A program made the translations under genes and the position numbers. DNA of 36,782 nucleotides, from the NCBI GenBank assembly GCA_013003065.1, contig JABDLI010000341.1, positions 1 to 36,782 of the forward strand, written 5' to 3'. Shown one piece after another: positions 7,353-17,799 of the stretch. The notes under the pieces are model-generated. The model searched no databases, was not told the DNA's origin, and worked only from the letters and a program-made list of their open reading frames with translations. Every line of letters begins with the position of its first letter. Position 1 is the stretch's first letter. Source of the stretch: Phycisphaerales bacterium. Lineage in GTDB: Bacteria; Planctomycetota; Phycisphaerae; Phycisphaerales; SM1A02.

Positions 7353-9902
7353 TTGGAAGACGATCGAGGGCAAGCCTCCGCGGATTCGACGGCGGCGGTG
7401 GCCGACGACGCTCCCCCGGTCGAGCCGGCTGTCACCACCGGCGACGAGGTCGCGTCGTCGGGGGTCACCTGGAGCTCCGTCTGGCAGGTGCCGGCGATAC
7501 TGCTGAGCATCGCGCTCATCGCCGTGGGCCTGGTGGTCGCCGGTCGTCGCGCGCCGGAGGACGATTTCGGCGCCGCGTTGGCCGAGGTCGAGGAGCTCAT
7601 CGGCGTCGGCGAGTTCTCCGCCGCCCGGCTCCGGCTGGAGGAGGTCCTTCGCCCGAACCTGCTGGCGGCAACCCGCCCGGAGAAGGCTCGATTCCACGCC
7701 GCGGCGGCCGACTGGATCTCGGCCAGCCAGGATGCGGCCGGGACGAGCGTCGTGGAGAACAACGAGCGGATCGTCGAGCAGTACACGCTGGCCCGGGACC
7801 TCGGCCGCACGCTCTCGCCGGTCCGGCTCGAGCGTTGGGCGCACGCGCACATCCGGTTGGGGCAGATTCGCGAGGCCCACAAGCGGCTGGCCGAGCTGGA
7901 GGCGCTCGGGGTGATGGACGCGCGGGCCGACGCTCGCCAGCGTCGCAACCGCCTGCTCCGCAAGCTCGTGGAGCACAGCCTCGCGCAGGACGACGTCGCC
8001 TACGAGGAGATGTCGTCGGTGCTCGCGACCTACCGGGACGACCCGCTGCTCAGCCCGGCGGATCAGGCCTGGGTCGTGACCCACCAGGCCCGGCTGCGGC
8101 TGGAAGCAAACGAGGCGGCGGTCGCCGCCCGTCATCTGCTCGTCGACATGCGTCGCCTCGAGGACGCCGACGAACCCGTGCCGGCGCAGGTGTGGGGCGA
8201 GCTGTACACGCTCCTCGCCCGCAGCTACTTCCAGCAGGGCGACTACGAACGGGCCGCCCACCACCTCGAAGAGGCGTTCGCGCGGCTCGGCGGCACCGTG
8301 GTCCAACGGGGCGAAGCGCTCCTGCTGAAGGGGCAGATCGCCGTCGCCCAGGAGCGGCACGAGGATGCCTTCGAGCAGTTCGACGAGGTGATTCGGAACT
8401 ACCCGGCGACGGATGCCTACGCGCCGGCGTTGCTCGGCCGGGCGGAGGTGCAGAGCGTGCTGGGGCGACACCCGGCCAGCCTCGACGACTACCGCGCCCT
8501 GATCGAGCTGCGAAAGGAGATCGCGACGCCCGGCATCCCCCGTCGTCACATCGCCGCCAGCCTGGCCGACCGGCACGATGCCGCGCTGACGATCGCCGAG
8601 CTGCCGCTTGCGCTCCAGTACGTCTCGATGGCCGAGGGGCTGTTCGATGCCGGGGACGTTCCGCTCGACGTGCTGGTGCGGATCGCCAATACGTCACGAC
8701 AGATCGCCGACAACATCATGGTCGAAGCAGCCGAGGCCGCGCGGGCGGCGGGGCGTCGGGCGGAGGAGATCGATCCGGCTCTCCGGCACCGCGCCATCGA
8801 GCAGTACGCTCGCGCCGCGGAGTACTCGTTGCGTCACGCCCGGGCGTTGACGACCGTTCCCGACGGCGATGAAGGGTGGGCGGGTTCGCTCTGGCTGGCC
8901 GCGGACAACTTCGATCTCGCCGGCCGGCCGCGGCAGGCGATCACGCACTTCCTGGAGTACATCGCCGGTCGCCCGATCGACGACCAGCTTCGCGCGAAGG
9001 TCACCTTCCGGCTCGCCCGGGCGTACCAGGCCAATCTGGAGCTCGACCGCGCGGCGGAGGCCTACGAGAAGGTGCTCGCCGAGCATCCGCGGAGCACCTA
9101 CGGCACGCAGAGCCACCTGCCGCTCGCCCGCTGCTACCGCGGGCTCGATCGGATCGGCGAGGCCGAGCAGCAGCTGCTGCGGGTGATCGAGGGTCGTCGC
9201 GGCGAAGACACGCCGATCACCCCCGACGCCACCGACTATCGCCAAGCGCTCTTCGAGCTCGGTGATCTCTACTACGACCTCGGTGACTATACCCGCGCGA
9301 TCGAGCGACTGGAGTTCGCGCTCGCCCGGTACCCCGATGCGCCCGAGCGGGTCGAAGCGACGTTTTGCCTCGCGGACAGCCTGCGACGCTACGCCGCGAA
9401 CTCCGCCGACGTGCTGGTGACCGAGCCGAACCTCGCCCCCGCGGATCGACTGTCGGCCGAACGGGACGTTCGCGTGTCGCGGGAGCAGGCGCAGCGTCTC
9501 TTCGCGGGCGTCATCGCGGCGTATTCGAGCAGCGATCGGCCGCCGCTCGATCGGCTCCAGCAGGATTACCTGCGGTACGCGACGTTCTACCAGGCGGACT
9601 GCGTCTTCGACCTCGGAGAGTACGCCAAAGCGGCGGAGCTCTACGACCTCGCCGCCCGTCGCTACCAGACGCACCACATGTCGATGGATGCGCTGGTTCA
9701 GATCGTCAACTGCTTCGATCGCCTCGACAACCGTCGCGCGGCGGATATTGCACACCGCAACGCGCTGATTCGTCTGCGGCAACTACCCGACGAGGCCTTC
9801 GACAACCCCGACTCGATCATGGACCGCGCCGCGTGGGAGCGCTGGCTTCAGAATCGCCCCCTCGGCACCTCCGACGACACCCGCACTGCGCAATCGAGCT
9901 GA
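7353..9902 (+). CDS. Large membrane-anchored TPR protein heading the flagellar cluster
   Basis: The 849-residue protein has an acidic, disordered N-terminus, one transmembrane helix (about residues 46-64, 'VPAILLSIALIAVGLVVAG') and then a long array of tetratricopeptide-like helical pairs. Typical repeat signatures include 'YFQQGDYERAAHHLEEAFAR', 'ALFELGDLYYDLGDYTRAIE' and 'CVFDLGEYAKAAELYDLAAR'. The topology places the array outside the cytoplasm or facing it depending on orientation, which I cannot settle. Translation starts at TTG, chosen because GGAGAGGA lies 6 nt upstream and no better ATG exists. It ends 7 nt before the FlgN-like gene, so it appears to be part of the flagellar transcript. 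It resembles YfgM/BamD-style scaffolds only in general fold; no standard flagellar protein matches. Confidence 0.85.
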   Translation: MEDDRGQASADSTAAVADDAPPVEPAVTTGDEVASSGVTWSSVWQVPAILLSIALIAVGLVVAGRRAPEDDFGAALAEVEELIGVGEFSAARLRLEEVLRPNLLAATRPEKARFHAAAADWISASQDAAGTSVVENNERIVEQYTLARDLGRTLSPVRLERWAHAHIRLGQIREAHKRLAELEALGVMDARADARQRRNRLLRKLVEHSLAQDDVAYEEMSSVLATYRDDPLLSPADQAWVVTHQARLRLEANEAAVAARHLLVDMRRLEDADEPVPAQVWGELYTLLARSYFQQGDYERAAHHLEEAFARLGGTVVQRGEALLLKGQIAVAQERHEDAFEQFDEVIRNYPATDAYAPALLGRAEVQSVLGRHPASLDDYRALIELRKEIATPGIPRRHIAASLADRHDAALTIAELPLALQYVSMAEGLFDAGDVPLDVLVRIANTSRQIADNIMVEAAEAARAAGRRAEEIDPALRHRAIEQYARAAEYSLRHARALTTVPDGDEGWAGSLWLAADNFDLAGRPRQAITHFLEYIAGRPIDDQLRAKVTFRLARAYQANLELDRAAEAYEKVLAEHPRSTYGTQSHLPLARCYRGLDRIGEAEQQLLRVIEGRRGEDTPITPDATDYRQALFELGDLYYDLGDYTRAIERLEFALARYPDAPERVEATFCLADSLRRYAANSADVLVTEPNLAPADRLSAERDVRVSREQAQRLFAGVIAAYSSSDRPPLDRLQQDYLRYATFYQADCVFDLGEYAKAAELYDLAARRYQTHHMSMDALVQIVNCFDRLDNRRAADIAHRNALIRLRQLPDEAFDNPDSIMDRAAWERWLQNRPLGTSDDTRTAQSS

Positions 9903-9909
9903 ACCCCTC

Positions 9910-10374
9910 ATGTCCAACGCTTCGTCATCCGAATCACGCTGGTCCCGGGAGCTCCTCCGGGTGCTTGGCGAGCAGCAGGCCATCGTGAACGAGCTCGTGA
10001 CGCTGGGCGAGCGGCAGAGCGGGCTCATTGCGTCCGCCGACACCGAAGGGCTGCTTGCCCTGCTCGCCGAGCGTCAGCGTCTCATCGAGCGTTTCACCGC
10101 CGCGCAGCAGGACATGGGCGTCGTCACTGACGGGCTGGCCCCGAACGTCGCCGTCGCCGACGACGAACGCGGCCGCATCCAAGAGCTGATCGCCGACATC
10201 AGTCGTCAGCTCGCGGCCGTCATGACGCAGGATGAAGCCGATCAGGCCAAGCTCGAGAAGGCCCGCGTCGCCGCCCGCGAGGCCGTGAACACGGTGGACA
10301 CGGCGCGGCTCGCCCGGCAGGCCTACCGGCAGGGGCAGGCCGTCAACAATCGATTCGCGGATCGGAAGGGATGA
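9910..10374 (+). CDS. flgN: FlgN-like flagellar export chaperone
   Basis: This 154-residue, almost wholly helical protein has long heptad-like stretches ('LLRVLGEQQAIVNELVTLGERQ', 'ELIADISRQLAAVM'). The first half, with 'LLALLAERQRLIERF', fits the FlgN pattern, a cytosolic chaperone that delivers hook-filament junction proteins FlgK and FlgL to the export gate. FlgN proteins are weakly conserved and short, so the call rests on size, helical pattern and location. Its start follows the TPR gene by 7 nt and its stop precedes the histidine kinase by 4 nt. FlgK and FlgL are not in the window. Confidence 0.62.
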   Translation: MSNASSSESRWSRELLRVLGEQQAIVNELVTLGERQSGLIASADTEGLLALLAERQRLIERFTAAQQDMGVVTDGLAPNVAVADDERGRIQELIADISRQLAAVMTQDEADQAKLEKARVAAREAVNTVDTARLARQAYRQGQAVNNRFADRKG

Positions 10375-10378
10375 GTCG

Positions 10379-11353
10379 ATGACGACGCTGTCTTCACACG
10401 CCCCGCCTTCCGCCCCGCCGTCCGGCGTGACGCTCGACGCGGACGAGTTCAAGGAGCTCATGTCCGCGTTCACCGACACGACGCGCCAGCTCGAACAGAC
10501 GCATCTCGCCCTTCGGCAGGAAGTCGCCCGGCTGACCGAAGAGCTCGACGAGGCGAATGCTCAGCTGCGCCGATCGCGTGACCTTGCCGCGCTCGGCCAG
10601 ATGGCCGCGGGGATCGCGCACGAGATCCGCAACCCGCTCGCGTCGATCCAGCTCTACGCGCAGATGTTGGCCGCCGACCTGCCCGACGCTTCGGAGTCAC
10701 ACGCGGTCTGTGGCAAGATCAGCCGCGCCGTCGGGCGGTTGGACGGCATCGTGCACGATGTGCTGCACTTCGCCCGCGAGACGCGGGTGCGAGCCCAGGC
10801 GACGAGCGCCGTCGATCTGTTCGAGCACGCCCGACTCGAGTGTGAGGCGTTGCTCACGCGGTGGCCGGGCCGCGTCGAGGTGCATGTCGACGCGAGTTCT
10901 CGATGCGATCTCAAGGCGGACGTCTGTTTGCTCACCCAGGCGCTTGCAAACCTCATCCGCAACGCCATCGAAGCGATGGACGGCGGCGTGGGAACGCTGC
11001 GTTTTGCCGGGGAGCGCCGGCGGATGCGTCGCGCCGACGGCCGCCGCGTCGAACGCGTGGTGCTGATCGTCGAAGACGACGGACCGGGAATTCCCGAGGA
11101 CGTCGTCGTCCGCATGTTCAATCCGTTCTTCACGACCCGGCCCACGGGCACGGGTCTCGGGCTTGCCATCGTGCACCGCATCGTGGACGCGCACGGCGGG
11201 CTCATCAACGTCAAGCGGGCGGAGACCGGAGGGGCGCGGGTTGAACTCTGCCTCCCCGTCCGGCCCCCGACCGCTCGGACCAACTCACGTACCACCGGAA
11301 ACGCCGGGTCGCGTCGCGACTCGACGGTCCGGACCACTTCGGAGCGAAGGTAG
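10379..11353 (+). CDS. Sensor histidine kinase, FlrB/FleS/AtoS class
   Basis: The 324-residue protein has no transmembrane segment and no clear PAS domain. A coiled coil (about 35-66) leads into a HisKA domain with the phospho-acceptor His81 in 'MAAGIAHEIRNPLASI'. The HATPase domain shows the N box 'ANLIRNAIEAMDG', the G1 box 'EDDGPGIPE', 'FFTTRPTGTGLGLAI' and a final 'GGARVELCLP'. A soluble kinase of this layout paired with a sigma-54 activator inside a flagellar operon matches FlrB/FlrC of Vibrio or FleS/FleR of Pseudomonas, where the pair switches on hook-basal-body genes. The next gene begins 4 nt downstream, so kinase and regulator are a cognate pair. The input signal is unknown; kinases of this group often sense export-apparatus completion. 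Confidence 0.9.
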   Translation: MTTLSSHAPPSAPPSGVTLDADEFKELMSAFTDTTRQLEQTHLALRQEVARLTEELDEANAQLRRSRDLAALGQMAAGIAHEIRNPLASIQLYAQMLAADLPDASESHAVCGKISRAVGRLDGIVHDVLHFARETRVRAQATSAVDLFEHARLECEALLTRWPGRVEVHVDASSRCDLKADVCLLTQALANLIRNAIEAMDGGVGTLRFAGERRRMRRADGRRVERVVLIVEDDGPGIPEDVVVRMFNPFFTTRPTGTGLGLAIVHRIVDAHGGLINVKRAETGGARVELCLPVRPPTARTNSRTTGNAGSRRDSTVRTTSERR

Positions 11354-11357
11354 GACC

Positions 11358-12830
<1,473 letters not shown>

Positions 12831-12919
12831 GGGGCGCAATCCTTGCCCGACGATCACGGGGGCCGGCCGTTGTTGCGCGATGAAGTGCAACGCGGCCCGT
12901 GCGATCGGCGATCGGAAGC

Positions 12920-12957
12920 CGGTGCGGTGTTTGCTGGAATCTGGCTCGGGTCTTGGT
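12920..12957 (+). promoter_or_regulatory. Candidate sigma-54 (-24/-12) promoter before flgB
   Basis: Two overlapping possibilities lie in the 156-bp spacer. At 12920-12935 'CGGTGCGGTGTTTGCT' has the GG-N10-GC spacing and a full TTGCT -12 half but a poor -24 half. At 12942-12957 'TGGCTCGGGTCTTGGT' has a good TGGC -24 half, but the -12 half is TTGGT, lacking the invariant C. Neither is strong alone; the encoded sigma-54 activator makes the site worth testing. Confidence 0.3.
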
Positions 12958-12986
12958 CGATCTGAGGCTCGGAATGGAATGACCAA

Positions 12987-13424
12987 ATGATCGGTGGAGT
13001 CACCAACGCGGACTCGCTCCCCGTGCTGGAGCGGATGATCCAGTTCGCCGGCCGGCGTCACCGGCTGATGACGCACAACATCGCGAACATCGACACGCCG
13101 AACTTTCGGCCGATGGATGTCTCGGTCCAGGGGTTTCAAACGCAGCTTGGCGCTGCCGTCGACGAGCGGCGGGAGCGGGCGGGCAACGCCGGGGGCGAAT
13201 TGCGGCTGCGCAATTCGCGTGAGGTAGCGGTCGGCAAGCACGATGAGCTCGTCTTCAACCCGTCGCCCGCCGGCGACAACATCCTGTTCCACGACCGAAA
13301 CGACCGCGATACGGAACGGCTGATGCAAGATCTCGTCGAGAACTTCATGGCGTTCCGCACCGCAGCGGATATGCTCCGGAACCGATTCGATCTCATCAAC
13401 ACGGCGATCCGAGGACGGCTGTAA
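12987..13424 (+). CDS. flgB: Flagellar basal-body proximal rod protein FlgB
   Basis: This 145-residue rod protein is one of the axial proteins secreted through the flagellar export gate and assembled on the MS ring. The N-terminal signature 'HRLMTHNIANIDTPNFRPMDV' is the conserved rod/hook block, and the C-terminal amphipathic helix ('DLVENFMAFRTAADMLRNRFDLINTAI') completes the coiled-coil interface. Length is typical. The region 50-100 is variable. It begins the flgB-flgC-fliE-fliF-fliG-fliH-fliI-fliJ order conserved across many bacteria. Confidence 0.94.
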   Translation: MIGGVTNADSLPVLERMIQFAGRRHRLMTHNIANIDTPNFRPMDVSVQGFQTQLGAAVDERRERAGNAGGELRLRNSREVAVGKHDELVFNPSPAGDNILFHDRNDRDTERLMQDLVENFMAFRTAADMLRNRFDLINTAIRGRL

Positions 13425-13461
13425 GCTGAGAGCGCTGCCTGCGGGCTGAAAGCGAACGTCT

Positions 13462-13866
13462 ATGTACGGTGCACTGGATATCTCGACCTCGGGCCTGATC
13501 GCCCAACGCGTTCGGCTCACGGTCAGCTCGGCCAATATCGCGAACGCGAAGACGCTCGTGAACTCCGACGGCGAGTACGAGCCGTACCGCCGGCGAACGG
13601 TCATTCTTGCGCCAGCCGATCCCGACGACTCGGTGGCATCGGGCGTTCGGATCGCGGCGATCGAGATCGCCGGGGGCGACCTTCGCCCCGAGTATGATCC
13701 CACCTCGCGGCACGCGGACGCCGAAGGTGTGGTCTACTACCCGAACGTGAATCCCGTGGTCGAGCAGATGAACTCGATGGAAGCGCTCCGCGCGTACGAA
13801 GCGAACGTGGCGGCGGCCGAGGCCACGAAGTCGATGATGAACGTCGCCCTGCAGATGCTCGCCTGA
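13462..13866 (+). CDS. flgC: Flagellar basal-body rod protein FlgC
   Basis: The 134-residue rod protein has the N-terminal 'LDISTSGLIAQRVRLTVSSANIANAKT' block and the FlgC-specific 'EYEPYRRRTVIL', 'HADAEGVVYYPNVNPVVEQMNSMEALRAYEANVAA' C-terminal region. It forms part of the proximal rod with FlgB and FliE. Standard size. A 37-nt gap follows flgB, and fliE starts 15 nt after its stop. Confidence 0.95.
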   Translation: MYGALDISTSGLIAQRVRLTVSSANIANAKTLVNSDGEYEPYRRRTVILAPADPDDSVASGVRIAAIEIAGGDLRPEYDPTSRHADAEGVVYYPNVNPVVEQMNSMEALRAYEANVAAAEATKSMMNVALQMLA

Positions 13867-13881
13867 TTCGAGGAGTGTGGC

Positions 13882-14187
13882 ATGACCGATCCCCTGGGAC
13901 TCATTGGCATCACGACCCCGCTCGCGCCGAACCCGGTGCGTCCGGGGGCCGGCGGCGCCACGGACGGTCCCGGCTTCAAGGAGCTCCTGAAGCAGCAGAT
14001 CGCCGAAGTGAACGAGATGCAACGCGACGCCAAGGAGGCGACGGAGGACATCGTCACCGGTCGGCGGGACGACGTCGAAGCGGTGATCCTCGCGACCAAG
14101 AAAGCGGATACGGCGTTCCACATGCTGCTTCAGGTCCGAAACCGAATGATGGAAGCGTACGACGAGGTGAAGCAGATCCGGATCTGA
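13882..14187 (+). CDS. fliE: Flagellar hook-basal body protein FliE
   Basis: This 101-residue protein joins the MS ring to the rod and is the first axial substrate exported. It shows the FliE pattern: a Gly/Pro-rich N-terminus, 'FKELLKQQIAEVNEMQRDA', 'ATEDIVTGRRDDVEAVILATKKADTAF' and the C-terminal 'LLQVRNRMMEAYDEVKQIRI'. GAGGAG lies just upstream of the ATG. Full length for the family. Confidence 0.94.
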   Translation: MTDPLGLIGITTPLAPNPVRPGAGGATDGPGFKELLKQQIAEVNEMQRDAKEATEDIVTGRRDDVEAVILATKKADTAFHMLLQVRNRMMEAYDEVKQIRI

Positions 14188-14267
14188 TCCGGCAATCGTG
14201 ATGAGCACCGCACGCCAGGATGGCGGCGGTTGGGCGTACCGCACGCCAGATGGCATGGAGGCCATGG

Positions 14268-15917
14268 ATGTTCTCGATCAACGAAACGCTGCAGACGGTG
14301 CAGCAGCAGCTGCGCGGATTGACCGGCACCGCACGGCTGCTCATCTCGTCCCTGCTCGTCATTCTGGTGATGGCGTTGCTCCTGGTGGCGGTGTACACCG
14401 GGCGTTCGGCGCTCGTGCCGCTCGGTCTGAGCACGATCTCGCCGGAGGCGCGAACGCAGGCCATCAACTACCTGCAGGTGCAGGGCATCAAGTGGCGTGA
14501 GCAGGGGGGCGACATCCTCGTGCCCACCGAGCAACGGCACGTCTTGCTCGCGCAGCTCACCGAGAACGAGCTGATCACGCCCGACCAGATCAACTTCAGC
14601 ACGGTGATCCAGGACGACAGCCCCTTCACCGGGCGGAGCGCGCGCCGCACGCGGTACCTCGTCGCCAAGATGAACGAGGTGTCGCGGATGATCAGCGAGA
14701 TGAACGGCATCGACCGTGCGACCGTGGTCATCGACCAGCCGGAGGGTCCGGGGGGCATCGGCATCGCGCGGATCGAGCCGACGGCTTCCGTCAACGTGAC
14801 GACGACCGGCGAGGCGCTCAGCCGAACCCAGGCCGATGCGGTGGCCCGCATCGTGGCGGGGTCGCACGCGCCGCTGAAGGTCGAGAACGTCACCGTCGTC
14901 GATGCGCGTACGAATCGCCGCGTCGCGGCCCGAACGGAGGACGCGCTCGGGGTCAGCGAGCACCTGGAGCACAAGCAGGCGACGGAGCGCCACGTCAAGC
15001 GGAAGATCGAGGAGATGTTGTCGTACATTCCCGGTCTGCTGGTCGCCGTCAACGCCCAGGTCGACGGCAGCGAGGTCGTCACGCATCGCGTCGGGGTCGA
15101 AGAGCCCAAGCACGGCGTGACCGCCGAGAGCAGCCGCGAACGCAACGCCACCAACGTTCCCTACGCCGGGGAGCCGGGAGTGCGCGCGAACGCCGGCGAC
15201 GCGTTGACGGTCTCTGGACTCCAGTCGACGATGAGCGAGACGGAGAACGACACGCGGACGATTCCCGCCTTTCCGACCTCCGACACGAGCATTCGCCAGG
15301 ATCGGGGCTTCGCCCTCAAGATCAACGCGACGATCAAGGTGCCGCAGTCCTGGTTCCTCGCCATCTACCGGTTGGAGCAAGGCGACCCGGCCGCGGAGGC
15401 CGACGCCGCGACGCTGCAACCGATCGTCGACCGCGTCACGCAGCAGATTCGTGGAGACGTCGAACCGCTCGTCGAGACCGACGCGCGGCAGGGCGCGTTG
15501 CCGGGCACGGTCGTCGTCAGCTCGTACAGCGACGCCGCCATCGCGCGTGATGACGGCGGCGGTTGGGCGCAGACGGGGGTCGGGAGCATGCTCGTCTCCG
15601 ACGGCGGCATCAAGTCGATCGGGCTCGGTGCACTCGCGCTCGTCAGCCTCATGTTCATGCTCATGATCGTCCGCAAGGCCAGCCACGACGAAGAGATGCC
15701 CACGGCCGAGGAGCTCGTGGGGTTGCCGCCGGCGTTGGCCGACGGCGAACTGGATCTCGTCGGTGAGGCCGACGAGTCGGTGGCGGCGATGGAGGGCGTC
15801 GAGATCGACGAAGAGTCCGTGCGTCGGCAGCAGATGCTCGAGCAGATCAATGATCTTGCCGTCAACTCGTCGGACGAGGCGGCGGGGCTCTTGCGGAAGT
15901 GGATGAAGGCGGAATAG
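14268..15917 (+). CDS. fliF: Flagellar MS-ring protein FliF
   Basis: The 549-residue protein forms the MS ring in the cytoplasmic membrane, the platform for FliG and the export gate. An N-terminal transmembrane helix ('LLISSLLVILVMALLLVAVYTG') is followed by ring-building motifs, the helical 'ISYTEF'-less periplasmic region with 'ARIEPTASVNVTT' and 'RIVAGSHAPLKVENVTVVD', a variable collar, a second helix ('GLGALALVSLMFMLMIV') and the C-terminal FliG-binding tail ending 'SSDEAAGLLRKWMKAE'. I set the start at 14268, since GGAGG at 14257-14261 is 6 nt upstream and the protein then begins 'MFSINETL'; two in-frame upstream ATGs (14220, 14250) lack this. Length is typical. Confidence 0.94.
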   Translation: MFSINETLQTVQQQLRGLTGTARLLISSLLVILVMALLLVAVYTGRSALVPLGLSTISPEARTQAINYLQVQGIKWREQGGDILVPTEQRHVLLAQLTENELITPDQINFSTVIQDDSPFTGRSARRTRYLVAKMNEVSRMISEMNGIDRATVVIDQPEGPGGIGIARIEPTASVNVTTTGEALSRTQADAVARIVAGSHAPLKVENVTVVDARTNRRVAARTEDALGVSEHLEHKQATERHVKRKIEEMLSYIPGLLVAVNAQVDGSEVVTHRVGVEEPKHGVTAESSRERNATNVPYAGEPGVRANAGDALTVSGLQSTMSETENDTRTIPAFPTSDTSIRQDRGFALKINATIKVPQSWFLAIYRLEQGDPAAEADAATLQPIVDRVTQQIRGDVEPLVETDARQGALPGTVVVSSYSDAAIARDDGGGWAQTGVGSMLVSDGGIKSIGLGALALVSLMFMLMIVRKASHDEEMPTAEELVGLPPALADGELDLVGEADESVAAMEGVEIDEESVRRQQMLEQINDLAVNSSDEAAGLLRKWMKAE

Positions 15918-15935
15918 CGACCAGCGGGGACCTCG

Positions 15936-16970
15936 ATGCGTCCAGGACAGAAGCTTCCCAAACAGGTTGAGGATCTCAGCGGCGTCGCGAAAGCGGCGAT
16001 CCTCATGCTGGCGCTCGAGCACGAGTCGGCGCGGTCGATCCTCCGCGAGCTTCCCGCCGAGATGGTCGAGGAGATCACCCGGGTCCTGGCCTCTCTCGGC
16101 GAGGTGCCGAAGGATCTCTCCGATCAGGTCGTGGACGAGTACTACACGCTTCGGATGGCCAGCCTGTACGCCAAGGAGGGCGGTCTCGAATATGCCACCA
16201 TGCTGCTGAAGGGCTCGCTCGATCCCGCCGTCGCGGATCGGGTGATCTCGCAGATTCAGACCCAGGTGCAGAAGGCGCCGTTCGCTTTTCTCCAGAAAGC
16301 GGAAAGCGAAAACCTGCTGACGTTCATCCAGGATGAACATCCGCAGACGATCTCGTTGATCGTCAGCCATCTCCCGCACCACATGGCCTCGGAGATTCTC
16401 GTCGGGCTCCCCGAGCAGAAGCAGATCGAGGTCGTGCGTCGGGTTGCGAACATGGAGCAGACGAACCCGGACGTGATCCGGCAGGTCGAGAGCGGGCTGG
16501 AGGCGCGGCTCTCCAACATGCTCATTCACTCGATGGAGAAGGTCGGCGGCGTCGAGACGGTGGCGGAGATGCTGAACCTCTGTGACCGCACGACCGAGAA
16601 ATCGATCCTGGAAGGCATCGAGGCGGAGGATCCGGATCTTGTCGAGCAGATCCGGCGTCTGATGTTCGTCTTCGAGGACATCCTGCTCGTCAACGACAAG
16701 GGCATCCAGTCGGTGCTCAAGGAAGTGGACAACGACGAGCTGATCCTGGCGATGAAGACGAGCAGCGACGAGCTGAAGGACAAGATCTTCAACAACATGT
16801 CCGCGCGAGCAGCCGAGCTCATCAAGGAAGACATGGAGTACATGGGCGCCGTACGTCTAAGCGACGTCGAGGCCGCCCAGCAACGCATCGTGGACATCGT
16901 GCGGCGGCTGGAAGAGAGCGGCGAGATCATCATCTCCGGTCGCGGCGGCGCCCAGGACGTGGTGGTGTGA
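15936..16970 (+). CDS. fliG: Flagellar motor switch protein FliG
   Basis: The 344-residue rotor protein couples torque from the stator to the MS ring. The N-terminal FliF-binding domain begins 'LSGVAKAAILMLALEHESA'. The middle domain has the EHPQ motif ('DEHPQTISLIVSHLP') that contacts FliM, followed by the 'GGVETVAEMLN' linker. The C-terminal torque helix region carries the expected charged residues ('EVDNDELILAMKTSSDELKDKIFNNMS', 'RIVDIVRRLEESGEI'). Length is normal. FliM and FliN are not in the window. The start follows fliF by 18 nt. Confidence 0.96.
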   Translation: MRPGQKLPKQVEDLSGVAKAAILMLALEHESARSILRELPAEMVEEITRVLASLGEVPKDLSDQVVDEYYTLRMASLYAKEGGLEYATMLLKGSLDPAVADRVISQIQTQVQKAPFAFLQKAESENLLTFIQDEHPQTISLIVSHLPHHMASEILVGLPEQKQIEVVRRVANMEQTNPDVIRQVESGLEARLSNMLIHSMEKVGGVETVAEMLNLCDRTTEKSILEGIEAEDPDLVEQIRRLMFVFEDILLVNDKGIQSVLKEVDNDELILAMKTSSDELKDKIFNNMSARAAELIKEDMEYMGAVRLSDVEAAQQRIVDIVRRLEESGEIIISGRGGAQDVVV

Positions 16971-16995
16971 GCACGATGACCCGGGGATCGCACCC

Positions 16996-17799
16996 ATGCC
17001 GGTGATCAAGGGCGTGACGGCCGATCGCGCGACGCAGCGGGCGGTCGTCCTGGATCTCGGCGACTTGAAACGCGAAGCCGCTCGCATCGTCGAGCTGGCC
17101 CACGCCGAGGGTGACGCCATTCGGGCTCGCGCGACCGCGGAAGCGCGGGAGATCATCGATGGCGCGGCCGCGGAAGGGTACGACGAGGGATACGCACGCG
17201 GACTCGCCGACGGAACCGAGGCGGGAACGAAGACCGGCCTGGAGACGGCCCACCGGGAACGGACCGCGGCGATCGATACGCTCGTCGCCGGTTGGGGGGT
17301 GACGCTCGACCGCTGGGAAGAGGCGTTTGCGACCATGCTGGCGAAGGCGGAGCACGACACGCTGACGCTCGCGCTCGCGATCGCGGAGAAGATCATCTTC
17401 CGCGTCATCGACCAGCAGCCCGACGTCGTGACGACGCAGGTGCGCGCGACGCTCGCCCACTTGTGCCGGCCCGGGGCCGTCACGATCGCCGTCAATCCGG
17501 AGGATCGCCCCTTGGTGGAGTCGACGCTGCCGGAGCTCCTGCAATCGGTGCAGGGGTGCGAGCACGCTCGCCTGGCCGACGATCCGCGGATCACCCGCGG
17601 CGGCTGCGTCGTGCGAACGGAGCACGGGCGGATCGACGCCACCATCGAGAAGCAGCTCGAGCGGATCGTCGAAGCGCTCGTGCCGCCGGAGCCCGCCACG
17701 CCCGTCGACGCCGCCGGCCCGCCTGATCCCCCGCCCCCGCCGGTCCCGCCCCCCCCGGCCCCGCCCCCCGCGCCCCCGGAGACGGAGGATCCCGCGTGA
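16996..17799 (+). CDS. fliH: Flagellar assembly protein FliH with poly-proline tail
   Basis: The 267-residue protein should dimerise and hold FliI at the export gate. A coiled N-terminal half contains 'EGYDEGYARGLADGTEAGTKTG', the Gly-spaced repeat typical of FliH. The C-terminal domain has 'LTLALAIAEKIIFRVIDQQPDVVTTQVRATLAHL', 'VTIAVNPEDRPLVE' and 'GGCVVRTEHGRIDATIEKQLERIVEAL'. Beyond the family's normal end is a 35-residue Pro-rich tail encoded by C-runs up to 8 nt. The stop overlaps the fliI GTG start (GTGA). Confidence 0.9.
   Translation: MPVIKGVTADRATQRAVVLDLGDLKREAARIVELAHAEGDAIRARATAEAREIIDGAAAEGYDEGYARGLADGTEAGTKTGLETAHRERTAAIDTLVAGWGVTLDRWEEAFATMLAKAEHDTLTLALAIAEKIIFRVIDQQPDVVTTQVRATLAHLCRPGAVTIAVNPEDRPLVESTLPELLQSVQGCEHARLADDPRITRGGCVVRTEHGRIDATIEKQLERIVEALVPPEPATPVDAAGPPDPPPPPVPPPPAPPPAPPETEDPA

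Noticed and set aside
14130-16529. A 799-residue minus-strand frame opposite fliF and fliG
   Set aside because: Same antisense GC effect; no motif and no ribosome-binding site.
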